This document shows positions 17,903 to 26,131 of a DNA stretch of 42,714 nucleotides, piece by piece; within the stretch, counting starts at the first letter, position 1, and each line of letters opens with the position of its first letter. Made by a program: the position numbers and the translations under genes. Source of the stretch: CAZJGG01 sp964545475 (GTDB lineage: Bacteria; Bacillota; Clostridia; Lachnospirales; JAISER01). The DNA lies in contig CAZJGG010000023.1 of NCBI GenBank assembly GCA_964545475.1, positions 1-42,714 of the forward strand, written 5' to 3'. The notes below the pieces were generated by a model. That model worked only from the letters and a program-made list of their open reading frames with translations. It was not told the DNA's origin and did no database searches.

Positions 17903-18140
17903 AAACTGTTTAGAATCTCCATTTTAGTGTCTTTTCGGCAAATTTACGAATCGCTGCGACATAGTGTTCTCAATTGAGAACAGTATCAGTGGCAAGCGCC
18001 CATACTTCTTCTAAAAGAGCAATTTGCAGAACATAGCTGTTTATGTTCTGCAAATTGCTATATGAGGTCGTGTTGAATAATCCTTTTCAATTAAAATTTG
18101 CTCGTAAATCCACTAAAAGCGAAATTCTAAACAGACTCTT
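17901..18140. repeat. Foldback element with nested hairpins
   Basis: The outer arms 17901-17929 and 18111-18140 are inverted copies sharing CTGTTTAGAAT and TTTTAGTG. They match the family at 26221 and 26447. Inside are a perfect 18-bp palindrome (17965-17982, TGTTCTCAATTGAGAACA) and a second hairpin around 18028-18061 (AATTTGCAGAACATA paired with its complement). The latter is related to the flagellin leader hairpin. The left end overlaps the stop codon of the SpoIID-like gene. Confidence 0.8.
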
Positions 18141-18187
18141 AAAATCAATCCATTTAGATTTATCTCTATAGTGAAGCGTTAAGACTT

Positions 18188-18562
18188 TTACTTCTTTTCT
18201 TCTTTTATAAGTTTTTCTGTTAACTCAGCTATAAATCCCACAACTGTTTCGCATTTCTCGCCAGAACGGCGTTCTTTTAATAGTTCTGAACAGTTCATAT
18301 TGGGGTATGTTTCTTTAAACTCATTAAAAAGCTTTATTCTAAGCCGCTTTACGGTCTCATTATCAAAAAGAAAACCAAAAACCATAATTGCGGCGATTAA
18401 TACGCTGCACATTCCTCCGATGCCAAAGCCCGTATTTATTCCCTGGCACATCCAATAAGATTGCTTTGGTATAGTTTTGTCAAAATGCTTTTCGGCAGCC
18501 TTTAAAATACAAGCTGAGCAATTATAGCCTTGCCTATAAAAATAAATAGCGCTTTCTTTCAC
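18188..18562 (-). CDS. C_GCAxxG_C_C family putative redox-active protein
   Basis: The 124-residue protein shows the family pattern: YNCSACILKA, then TGFGIGGMCSVLIAAIMVFG, then MNCSELL and EKCETVV. Members carry conserved cysteines and a hydrophobic centre; many are thought to bind metal or do redox chemistry, but the function is unproven. The start is a GTG at 18562 with a strong SD (AAGGAGGTG) 5 bp upstream. It stands alone between two foldback elements. Confidence 0.82.
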   Translation of the reverse strand: MKESAIYFYRQGYNCSACILKAAEKHFDKTIPKQSYWMCQGINTGFGIGGMCSVLIAAIMVFGFLFDNETVKRLRIKLFNEFKETYPNMNCSELLKERRSGEKCETVVGFIAELTEKLIKEEKK

Positions 18563-18637
18563 AAAAACACCTCCTTTTTATAGTATAAGCTATAGTGAGA
18601 CGAGTTGTTACAACATTTTTATTTTAAAATAGTTTTA

Positions 18638-18800
18638 AGTAAGCACTGATTAATTCAGGTACAATTTCCAGCGCACAAAATTTGCTGTGCTTTTTTCACA
18701 AATAATCCGTCGTTTACTAGCGGTAAACAAGGATTCTTTGTGAAAAAATGACAGTGAATTTTGTCGCTGGAAATCGTGCTGGAATTATTCAGTGATTACT
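18638..18800. repeat. Foldback element overlapping the 3' end of a radical SAM gene
   Basis: The terminal inverted repeats AGTAAGCACTGATTAATTC (18638-18656) and 18782-18800 match at 17 of 19 positions, and the inner arms pair over nearly the whole length around a central TTTACTAGCGGTAAA. It is the same family as the element at 13160. The stop codon and last few codons of the gene ending at 18785 lie inside the right arm. Confidence 0.8.
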
Positions 18801-19672
18801 AACTGCACTGTTTCATAACCAATCCTGTAGCTTCTTATTATATCTTTCATGTTATATAAAATTCCATATTCATCGCATTTTTCACTAAATGCTTTATATG
18901 TTTTTTCAGAATTCTTAATTGAACAACTGTATCTATTGCGGAACGTTTTTATATACTTTTCTTTAATCCCGGGGAAGTTCTCGTCCAATTTGTTATAAAA
19001 ATATTCTCTTTGTCTATCTCTAAGAGTAACTCCAAAAGCAGGATAAATAAATTTCGCATTATTTCGTTTAGCCATTTCAACAATACTCAAAACGTTTTCT
19101 AATCCGTCATTAATAAAAGGCAAAAGGGGCATCAACAAAACGCCGCAGTAAATCCCTTCATCCGAAAGGGTTTTTATTGCGTTAAACCGCTGGCTAGATG
19201 TTTCTGTATTTGGCTCAATTATACGGCAAAGCTCGTCATCAGCCGTAGTTATTGTTATCTGCACTATTACAGGATTGTTCTGTTTTATATCAGACAAAAT
19301 ATCAATGTCTCTTGTTACTAAAGTGCTTTTAGTTGCAATTGAAATGCCGAATCCATAAGCATTTACAAGCTCCAAGGCATTTCTTGTAAGCTTTTCTTCT
19401 TTTTCAAAAGGGTTATACGGGTCACTCATAGACCCTGTCGCAATAACTCCGTATTTAACTTTTCTGCGCAAATCGTCTCTAATAATTTGCAAAGCGTTTT
19501 CTTTTGCTAAGACAGTATCAAAATCATTAATTCTGTAGCATTCACTTCTGCTGTCGCAGTATATGCAGCCGTGAGAGCAACCACGATAGATGTTCATGTT
19601 ATATTCACAGCCAAACCATGACGTAGATTTATTTCTGGTTACGATTGTTTTTGCCGGAACTGTTTTAATCAT
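18785..19672 (-). CDS. SPL-family (Rv2578c-like) radical SAM protein
   Basis: This radical SAM enzyme has the cluster motif GCSHGCIYCDS (C32, C36, C39). It is followed by the GSMSDPYNPFE and LLPFINDG segments of the spore photoproduct lyase-like Rv2578c/PA0069 group. The reaction is unknown for this group; it is not a confirmed DNA photoproduct lyase. It starts 4 bp after the preceding radical SAM gene's stop codon, so the two are cotranscribed, and it is the last gene of the two-component operon. Its final residues (about VITE) and stop are encoded by the foldback repeat, so the natural C-terminus may have been replaced. Confidence 0.85.
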   Translation of the reverse strand: MIKTVPAKTIVTRNKSTSWFGCEYNMNIYRGCSHGCIYCDSRSECYRINDFDTVLAKENALQIIRDDLRRKVKYGVIATGSMSDPYNPFEKEEKLTRNALELVNAYGFGISIATKSTLVTRDIDILSDIKQNNPVIVQITITTADDELCRIIEPNTETSSQRFNAIKTLSDEGIYCGVLLMPLLPFINDGLENVLSIVEMAKRNNAKFIYPAFGVTLRDRQREYFYNKLDENFPGIKEKYIKTFRNRYSCSIKNSEKTYKAFSEKCDEYGILYNMKDIIRSYRIGYETVQLVITE

Positions 19673-19676
19673 TTCG

Positions 19677-20432
19677 TCACCACTTTGCTTTATTTAATCT
19701 TTGAGCAAAACCGCACCTTTTACATATTTCCTCAACAACTTTTCCTTGTATAAAACCAGTTTTTATACCGACTGCCCGTTTACAGCATAATATTTCGTCA
19801 AGTTCTTGGGTAAAAATATTGCCAAGAGGCATCTTGCCATTAGCATCTATACAGCAAGGCACTACTGTACCGTCAACTAAAATGGCAATATGATCTTTCA
19901 TCCCATAACATCTGCCATTAGTAAAAATCACTTCTCCATCTGGCTTCGGCCATGTAAACGGAACATCATAAGAAACAAATATATTCTTTTTAATAGTTTT
20001 ATTTTTAATCTCAGGTGCCTCATATTCATTCCAGTAACGCAAGTTTATATAAACATTTTCACTTGCTCTTTCGGAGAAATCTAAAATATCCTTTACATAT
20101 TCATCAGAAACTCCATGCATAGAAAAATTAACCTGCCGCAAAGCAGGTTTTAAAATTTCATCTTGCATTTTGTTTATTAAAGTACCGTTTGTTGTGATAT
20201 TTGCCTTAATGCCGTTTTCGTGGCAAATATTAAGGATTTCGCCTATATCTTCATGTAAAAGAGGTTCTCCTAAAACATGTAAATACACATATTTTGTGTG
20301 TGTCTTAATTTTACTGATTATTATTTTAAAATTATTAATACTCATTTTTTCTGGTTTTCGTTTTGTTCCGATACAGAAATCGCATTTTAAATTGCAAATA
20401 TTTGTAATTTCAATATAAATTTTTTTATACAT
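19677..20432 (-). CDS. Radical SAM protein with SPASM-like C-terminus
   Basis: The N-terminal radical SAM motif is CNLKCDFC (C13, C17, C20), followed by LGEPLLHEDI and ITTNGTLI. The C-terminal cysteines (GRCYGM, VVPCCID, ICKRCGF) resemble a SPASM/twitch auxiliary Fe-S cluster region. Such proteins modify peptides, proteins or tRNA. No obvious precursor peptide is encoded next to it. The ATG overlaps the histidine kinase stop by 8 bp, placing it in the two-component operon. The substrate is unknown. Confidence 0.83.
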   Translation of the reverse strand: MYKKIYIEITNICNLKCDFCIGTKRKPEKMSINNFKIIISKIKTHTKYVYLHVLGEPLLHEDIGEILNICHENGIKANITTNGTLINKMQDEILKPALRQVNFSMHGVSDEYVKDILDFSERASENVYINLRYWNEYEAPEIKNKTIKKNIFVSYDVPFTWPKPDGEVIFTNGRCYGMKDHIAILVDGTVVPCCIDANGKMPLGNIFTQELDEILCCKRAVGIKTGFIQGKVVEEICKRCGFAQRLNKAKW

Positions 20433-21858
20433 TTTTTATAGCAGCTATGGGAAGTGTAAATACAAATTCCGAGCCTTTGCCTTCCTCCGTTTTTACAGTA
20501 ATATTTTCTCCATGGGCTTTCACAAACGCCCAAACGATTGAAAGACCCAGCCCGCTTCCGCTTTTGTCCTGCCCTCTTGAAACATCTGCCTTGTAAAACC
20601 TATCGAAAATATATTTTTCTTCCTCTGGTTTAATTCCAATGCCATTGTCTTTAACCGAAATTAAAACCTTTTTCTGGTTTTCTGTTGTTTCTATAACTAT
20701 AACGCCGCTTTCGTGAGAAAACTTAATAGCGTTATCAATTAAATTATAAATTACTCTCTGTACTTTTTCACTATCAGCTAAAACAAATGTATGTTCTGAA
20801 GCAAGGTTTATGCTAACTGCTAACTTTTTGCTTAATGCAACGTTTTCAAAAAGCATAACCGTTTTGCGTATAAGTTCATTAATATCAAAAACTGTTTTAT
20901 CAAGTTCAACATCTGCTGTTTGTATATTGTTAAGGTCAATAATATCATGAGTTAATTTTGACAAGCGTTCCGTCTCGTCCATTACAATTTTTAAATAATG
21001 CTCTTGTTTTTCAGCGGAAATCGTTCCGTCGAGAATAGCTTGCAAAAAACCTCTAATAGAAGTTAGTGGTGAACGAAGGTCATGAGAAATGTTTCCTATA
21101 AAAATACGCCTAAGCTTATCCTGTTCGCTTAAAGAATCTGCCATAAAATTAAAACTTTCCGCCAACTGCCCAACTTCATCAACGGAACTGATTTCGATTC
21201 TCTTCTCAAAATCCCCGGAAGCTATAATTTTTGCCGCTTCATTCATTTGTCTTAACGGTTTTGATATTGAGCGAGAAAAAACAAAAATTAAAACAAATGC
21301 AAATGCGCTGGATATAAGCAGGCAAACGAGAGAAATTCTGAACATTTCCTGAGCGCTTTTTTGAAGCTCCGGCATAGAAGAACTTAAAAGCACTGCTCCA
21401 ATAATTGTTCCGTTTACATAAACCGGCTGAGCTACGGTTAAAACCTTTTCTTTAAAAATGCCGCCTACATTACCTTGAGAAGTAGTAGTTTCTCCCTCAA
21501 AAACTTTGTCAAATTCCTTCGTGTTCAGTTTTGAACCTCTTGCTACGCTAATATCAGAAGTTGCAAGGTAAATCTTACTTTCAATATCTACAAAAATAAA
21601 GCTTGAATCTAAATAGTCATGCAGAACTAATATTTCATAGTTTATTTTTTGGCTGTCATAATATAATTCTCCAAAAATATCTGTTTTAAATGCATCCGAA
21701 ACACGTCTGGACTGCTCTGTTAAAATTTTAGTTTTTTGAGCCACAAAATAGTTACCCACCGCCGCCCACAATGAAGCCGCTAATATTGCAAAGCTAATTA
21801 TTAATGCTCCTATATAAAGAATAAATTGTTTAGCAAAGATCGTTTTTATTTTAAACAT
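20425..21858 (-). CDS. Membrane sensor histidine kinase (HAMP, HisKA, HATPase)
   Basis: It has transmembrane segment 1 (about residues 9-33), an extracellular sensor of about 135 residues, transmembrane segment 2 (about 172-195) and HAMP to about 245. The phospho-acceptor is H259 in NISHDLRSPLTS. The HATPase boxes are NAIKFSHE, DNGIGIKPEE and GSGLGLSIV. The start is the ATG at 21858 with SD AGAGGAG, just after the response regulator stop codon. A longer reading at 21882 overlaps that gene. It partners the response regulator upstream. The ligand sensed is not evident. Confidence 0.93.
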   Translation of the reverse strand: MFKIKTIFAKQFILYIGALIISFAILAASLWAAVGNYFVAQKTKILTEQSRRVSDAFKTDIFGELYYDSQKINYEILVLHDYLDSSFIFVDIESKIYLATSDISVARGSKLNTKEFDKVFEGETTTSQGNVGGIFKEKVLTVAQPVYVNGTIIGAVLLSSSMPELQKSAQEMFRISLVCLLISSAFAFVLIFVFSRSISKPLRQMNEAAKIIASGDFEKRIEISSVDEVGQLAESFNFMADSLSEQDKLRRIFIGNISHDLRSPLTSIRGFLQAILDGTISAEKQEHYLKIVMDETERLSKLTHDIIDLNNIQTADVELDKTVFDINELIRKTVMLFENVALSKKLAVSINLASEHTFVLADSEKVQRVIYNLIDNAIKFSHESGVIVIETTENQKKVLISVKDNGIGIKPEEEKYIFDRFYKADVSRGQDKSGSGLGLSIVWAFVKAHGENITVKTEEGKGSEFVFTLPIAAIKNV

Positions 21859-21868
21859 ATTTTCTCCT

Positions 21869-22558
21869 CTATTTTGTATCAAATTTATAGCCTACTCCCC
21901 AAACCGTTTTTATGCCCCAATTATCGTCGTAAGTCATTTTTTCTCTAAGCCTTTTTATGTGTACGTCTACAGTTCTCGTATCCCCTATAAAGTCATATCC
22001 CCATATTTTGTCTAAAAGCTGGTCTCTTGTAAAAACCTGATTTTTATGCTTGGCGAGGAAATAAAGAAGCTCAAATTCTTTCGGAGGTAAATCAAGACTA
22101 CTTTCATGATAAATAACGCTGTAAGTAGTAGGGTTAATTTTTAGGTTTAAAAATTCAACCTGCCCATCGCTGTTTGCATCATTCGACTGGGAATCCATTG
22201 TGCGGCGCAAAACAGCTTTTACTCTTGCAACAAGCTCCTTTGCATCAAAAGGTTTTACAATATAATCATCTGCACCAATTGAAAGCCCTAAAACCTTATC
22301 AAAAGTTTCTCCTTTTGCAGTTAACATTATTATGGGAGCTTTGCTTGTTTTGCGGATTTCCTGGCAAAGCTCAAGCCCGTCTTTTTCCGGCAGCATAATA
22401 TCTAATAGCACTAAGTCAGGGTTAAATTTATTAAATTCCGTTATTGCAGAATTACCGCTGTGAGCCTTTATTGTTTCATATCCCTCTTTATCAAGATATA
22501 AAGAAATAAGTTCACAAATGTTTAAATCGTCATCAACTATTAAAATCTTTGTTTTCAC
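21869..22558 (-). CDS. OmpR/PhoB-family response regulator
   Basis: The receiver domain has the acidic pair D9/D10, phospho-acceptor D53 (LLDIMLPEKDG), T/K switch residues (MLTAKG, VKPF) and a C-terminal winged helix with DVHIKRLREKM and WGVGYKF. The start is a GTG with AGGGG upstream. It is the first gene of the operon with the kinase and two radical SAM genes, and probably autoregulates it. Confidence 0.94.
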   Translation of the reverse strand: MKTKILIVDDDLNICELISLYLDKEGYETIKAHSGNSAITEFNKFNPDLVLLDIMLPEKDGLELCQEIRKTSKAPIIMLTAKGETFDKVLGLSIGADDYIVKPFDAKELVARVKAVLRRTMDSQSNDANSDGQVEFLNLKINPTTYSVIYHESSLDLPPKEFELLYFLAKHKNQVFTRDQLLDKIWGYDFIGDTRTVDVHIKRLREKMTYDDNWGIKTVWGVGYKFDTK

Positions 22559-22604
22559 CTGTATTACCCCTTTTCAGGTATATTTATCAATAATGCTTTA
22601 AATA

Positions 22605-22658
22605 ATGGGCGTTTTTACATCGTTTTGAAATTTTTTAATCAATATTCAACACGCCCAT
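22605..22658. repeat. About 50-bp repeat with GGGCGT/ACGCCC ends, copy 1
   Basis: It begins ATGGGCGT and ends ACGCCCAT. The 50-bp core differs at one position from the copy at 26393-26445, and both are in the same orientation. It lies in the leader of the response regulator operon, between the likely promoter and the start codon. Confidence 0.85.
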
Positions 22659-22710
22659 AATAATTCATCATCTCCATGACAACATGGGCAACTCTTACAT
22701 TTTATTATAT

Positions 22711-22738
22711 ATTTTAACACTTAAATCTTATTTTGCAA
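22711..22738 (-). promoter_or_regulatory. Probable promoter of the two-component operon
   Basis: On the minus strand, TTGCAA (22738-22733) and TAAAAT (22716-22711) have a 16-bp spacer, about 150 bp upstream of the GTG start. The leader contains the 50-bp repeat. Confidence 0.5.
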
Positions 22739-22747
22739 GGAATTTTT

Positions 22748-23086
22748 TTGACGGAGAGCCCGATATTTTCATTAAAAACGGTAAAATATTAGAAAAAAAA
22801 TAGAAAAGCTCATTTAAATATTGACGACGTTACAATGCTTTTAAGAGAAAAAAGTGTTTTTAATGTGTCTGACGTTGAGTATGCCATTTTAGAACCCCAC
22901 GGCAAATTAAGTGTTTTAAAAAAGCCTGAAAAATCCGAAGTTATGAAACAGGATGAGATATGGCTTAATGAAAAACTAAAAAATCACGGAATGAATTTGA
23001 CAAATTGCTCTATAAACCGAATCTTTTTTACGGCTGTTGAGGAAAACGGGCAAATTTTTATAAGCATGAAAAAAACCGCTGATTGA
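22748..23086 (+). pseudogene. Remnant of a DUF421/YetF C-terminal domain
   Basis: Residues ULREKSVFNVSDVEY-like (LLREKSVFNVSDVEYAIL) and EPHGKLSVLKK are the conserved C-terminal cytoplasmic domain of DUF421 (YetF) membrane proteins. The preceding sequence also translates in family fashion (DGEPDIFIKNGKILE) but in another frame. The switch is at an A8 run (22793-22800); with seven As the frames join. No transmembrane N-terminus exists upstream, so this is a truncated remnant even if the A-run is an error. An ATG-initiated 83-codon frame at 22835-23086 remains open. Confidence 0.7.
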
Positions 23087-23105
23087 TAAAAAAGCGGTTT
23101 TTTTT
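23071..23105. terminator. Bidirectional intrinsic terminator
   Basis: A 9-bp stem (AAAACCGCT with AGCGGTTTT) is flanked by an A-run on the left and a T8 run on the right. It ends the DUF421 remnant on the plus strand and the MttB-family gene on the minus strand. Confidence 0.88.
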
Positions 23106-23116
23106 AGAATTTCCTA

Positions 23117-24571
23117 CTACTTATAAAAATCTTTTGCTTCTTGCCACGCATTATCAAGATTCGCTTCAATTTCAACATCTAGCTTAGCAGCTGGCTTATT
23201 GTCCAAAATATCCTTAACAACTTCTTGGGCAAGCTGAAATGTGGATTTCTGGCCGTTTTCATTCCATGTGTCTATCATTGTTCTGTCTATTATTTTTGAT
23301 GGCATAAATGGTTCTTTCCTAAACCAGTTAAGTGTATGCTCTGTGGAAATATAATCCCCTGTATGACCAATTTCCTTTATTAAATCCACTGCCAAAGTTT
23401 CTTCGGTAAAATCTATACCTTTTGCGTATCTTTTAGCGATTCCGCAAATTTCGTTATCAATAACAAGCTTTTCTAAACTGAACAAATTGCAAAATTCCAT
23501 TACTCCGGGACCGGAAACAATGTTTATGCCGGAAAGCTGTGCGATTGTGCCGGAAATTCCTGTTTCAAGCCCTGCCTGGGCATCAATCCTTTTTGCATCA
23601 CTTAACCCAGCGTATGTATGAGTTGGTATGCCGTAATATTTGCCCATTTGGGCATAAGCAGTAGAAATAAGGTTAGATTCTATAGAATTAAGGCTTGTTG
23701 TTGAATACCTCATATCAAAATTCATTGGTGCTCCGCCGTAAACCATTCGGTTGCCCGGATTAATTGCTTGCGCTAAAACATGACCGCTTAATGATTCAAC
23801 CGTATGCAGCAAAACACAACCAGCAAGGGTTGCAGGTGCATTTGCCCCAATCATCGGCACGGATATTGTTTCAATAGGCATATCCATCCTTGCAGCATCT
23901 AACATGTTGTCGCAGGCAATGTCCGACCATCTTAACGGCGCAGTTGGGCAAACGTCTAAAAGCATTCTTGGGTGAGTGCGAAGTGCTTCGTCTCCCCCTG
24001 CTTGAATTGACAGGAATTTATGTATATACTTAACTCCCTCAATAGAGAAAGCTCCGCCTATAAAAGGTTTAGTTGAATTTTTAAGTATTAGGTAAACACG
24101 GTAGCTGTCTCCAAGCATTTCGGTTATGTCAGACGGGGTTAAGGCAGTAGACATTAAATTAATATTATCACAATATTCCGTAACTTTTGCTATATTAATT
24201 AAATCAGAGCCTTTTGTGGGGCGGACTGTTTGTCCGTCGGATTCCAAAAACCTTATTGTTGCAGAACCTGGGTCAAAATTAACGTTGTTACCCCCAACTG
24301 TTGCATGAGGTTTTAAATCTCTGTTAAAAAGCTCAAAGCTTTCCGGCGTTGATTCAATTGCCTTTAAAACAAGCTCGGGCTTAAAGCGCACAGTCTTTGC
24401 GGCAAAATCCACCATAGCCCCGGCATCTTTAAGTATTTTAAGAACTTCTTCCGAAAAGAAATAAACCCCTGTCTGCTCTAAAATTTCTAATGCCTTTTCA
24501 TGGATTGTCAATATGTTTTCATTGCTTAAAACCTTTAGCTTTGCCTCGTTTTCAAACTTGAATTTAGCCAT
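23117..24571 (-). CDS. MttB-family (trimethylamine-type) methyltransferase, no pyrrolysine codon
   Basis: It is a TIM-barrel methyltransferase of the MttB superfamily. Non-pyrrolysine members demethylate quaternary amines (glycine betaine, carnitine, proline betaine) and pass the methyl group to a corrinoid protein. Family features include GSATIRFLESDG, KPFIGGAFS, and long conserved stretches around VYGGAPMNFDMRYS and ETGISGTIAQL. There is no in-frame UAG. The start at 24571 (MAKFKFENE) has GGGGGTT upstream; the alternative ATG at 24583 has a poorer SD. No corrinoid protein or second methyltransferase is adjacent, so the substrate is open. Confidence 0.88.
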   Translation of the reverse strand: MAKFKFENEAKLKVLSNENILTIHEKALEILEQTGVYFFSEEVLKILKDAGAMVDFAAKTVRFKPELVLKAIESTPESFELFNRDLKPHATVGGNNVNFDPGSATIRFLESDGQTVRPTKGSDLINIAKVTEYCDNINLMSTALTPSDITEMLGDSYRVYLILKNSTKPFIGGAFSIEGVKYIHKFLSIQAGGDEALRTHPRMLLDVCPTAPLRWSDIACDNMLDAARMDMPIETISVPMIGANAPATLAGCVLLHTVESLSGHVLAQAINPGNRMVYGGAPMNFDMRYSTTSLNSIESNLISTAYAQMGKYYGIPTHTYAGLSDAKRIDAQAGLETGISGTIAQLSGINIVSGPGVMEFCNLFSLEKLVIDNEICGIAKRYAKGIDFTEETLAVDLIKEIGHTGDYISTEHTLNWFRKEPFMPSKIIDRTMIDTWNENGQKSTFQLAQEVVKDILDNKPAAKLDVEIEANLDNAWQEAKDFYK

Positions 24572-24610
24572 GTCAACCCCCATCTTAATTATTGCTTTTA
24601 TTTAAGAAGA

Positions 24611-25798
24611 TCATTCCCAATCTCTTGGGTCTTCAATAAATAAACTGTCTATGCGCTCTGCCTCTGAGGCAAGATATACTTTGTTTTTGGCTGTTCTAAG
24701 AAACACCTCATATTCACCGGGTTTTAGCTTTGGTAGAATAAAGCTTTCTTTAGCAATATTTTTCCAGCTTGCTTTTGAAATAATGCGATAAATTTCTCTC
24801 TCATCTTCTACATCCAATTTCTCACTACTAATTATTGCATATTGATATTTAAAGTTTAAAAACTCATCTTCGTCATAATCCATAAATGCCATATACTGAT
24901 TTAGTTTTTCGGTTTCTTCTATGTACATACCTGACATCGGAGTTCTATAAGATGTTTTTATATTCACTATAAGGGGTAATGAGCACGGTTGATTTTCTGT
25001 TTCTTTTTTTCTGATATATAATTTATCTAATACCTCTGCATCTCTATAAATAGTTAAACTATTAGATTCTGAATTGATATTAGGGCATTCTTCCCATTCC
25101 ATTTCTCTCCAGCCTTCCCAGTCATAAAACTCCCCCATACCATTATATTCTAAATTATAGCTCTCAAATGTAAACTCATAATCTTCATAGTACTTGCCAA
25201 ACACTATTTTAATTTCATTACTTCTACCCGTTTCATATGTTTTTACACTAATTTTAGGTTTTGCAAGGTATTGAATATCTTCTCTGTTTATATGAGTTGA
25301 CTCAAAAATCAATGCAGGTTTTGTTTTACTACCAGCCCTTCTAAAAATTATGCTGTTCCCTGTTAACGCATTTATGTTATCTAAAACATTATACTTATTC
25401 TTTTTAAATTTTTTCCACTTTGCGCCGACTGGATTATTATCATAAACTACTGCATATTCTAATAAATTTGCAGTGTAAACTGTGCTGTCAGGGTTGATAA
25501 CTTCTAATTTAATTGTTCCTGCTTTTTTGCCCCGGCTTGTTTCAAATTCAGGAAATTCATCCTCGTAATCAATTGTCTCGTTTTTTTCAATTTCTTGTAA
25601 AAGCTCTGCATCGGGTTCTGTTTCTGTTCCAATTGCGTTTTCATCTTCCTGCTCTTCGTTTTCAATCAGTTCAGTCTGTTGCTCTTCAGCGGCAGATAAT
25701 TCAAAACCTCCATTATCGTCGGTAAAATCACTGGCATAAATATTTGATGTGCTTAGTAAAAGTACCGTTGTTAATATAACAGCTAATAATTTTTTCAT
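24611..25798 (-). CDS. Exported protein of unknown function
   Basis: I do not recognise a family. The start at 25798 (MKKLLAVIL) has a strong SD (GGAGG). A Sec signal peptide ends near NIYA-SDF (about residue 23). An acidic Glu-rich linker (about 30-90) follows, then a mostly beta-predicted body with Tyr/Trp-rich segments (FYDWEGWREMEWEE). The C-terminus KLKPGEYEVFLRTAKNK resembles an Ig/fibronectin-like strand pair. It ends 40 bp before the MttB-family gene on the same strand, with no terminator between them. It is probably a surface or secreted protein. Confidence 0.75.
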   Translation of the reverse strand: MKKLLAVILTTVLLLSTSNIYASDFTDDNGGFELSAAEEQQTELIENEEQEDENAIGTETEPDAELLQEIEKNETIDYEDEFPEFETSRGKKAGTIKLEVINPDSTVYTANLLEYAVVYDNNPVGAKWKKFKKNKYNVLDNINALTGNSIIFRRAGSKTKPALIFESTHINREDIQYLAKPKISVKTYETGRSNEIKIVFGKYYEDYEFTFESYNLEYNGMGEFYDWEGWREMEWEECPNINSESNSLTIYRDAEVLDKLYIRKKETENQPCSLPLIVNIKTSYRTPMSGMYIEETEKLNQYMAFMDYDEDEFLNFKYQYAIISSEKLDVEDEREIYRIISKASWKNIAKESFILPKLKPGEYEVFLRTAKNKVYLASEAERIDSLFIEDPRDWE

Positions 25799-25879
25799 AT
25801 TTTGCCTCCATATAGTATAATAATGATAGTTACTGTTATAATGTAACACTATATACATTTTATGTCAATTTAATTTAAC

Positions 25880-26036
25880 GTGAGTTCGACGAAGTTGAAA
25901 AGCCGCTTTTGCGGCTTAATTGCGGAGCAATTCTCATGTTATGAGCGACAATTTACGGCGGTTTTTGCCGCAAATTGTGGGAATATAATCAAAATTCGAT
26001 GAAAATTATGTTTTTTATAATTTTCGTCGAACTCAC
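25880..26036. repeat. Foldback element with perfect 14-bp ends
   Basis: GTGAGTTCGACGAA (25880-25893) is the exact complement of 26023-26036. Inside are several small hairpins (AGCCGC-TTTT-GCGGCT, ATTGC-GGA-GCAAT, GCGG-TTTTT-CCGC). The same end sequence forms the terminator stem at 9887-9926. It is non-coding. Confidence 0.8.
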
Positions 26037-26082
26037 ATTAATTTATATTTTTCATTCTATTTAACTAATTTTATAAAAACTA

Positions 26083-26111
26083 TTGAAACAATTTAAAATA
26101 TATGTTAAAAT
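26083..26111 (+). promoter_or_regulatory. Strong sigma-A promoter upstream of the glp operon
   Basis: TTGAAA (26083-26088) and TAAAAT (26106-26111) are exactly 17 bp apart. Transcription would start near 26118, directly before the attenuator-like leader. Confidence 0.7.
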
Positions 26112-26131
26112 ATTTTAAATAAAAATTATAT

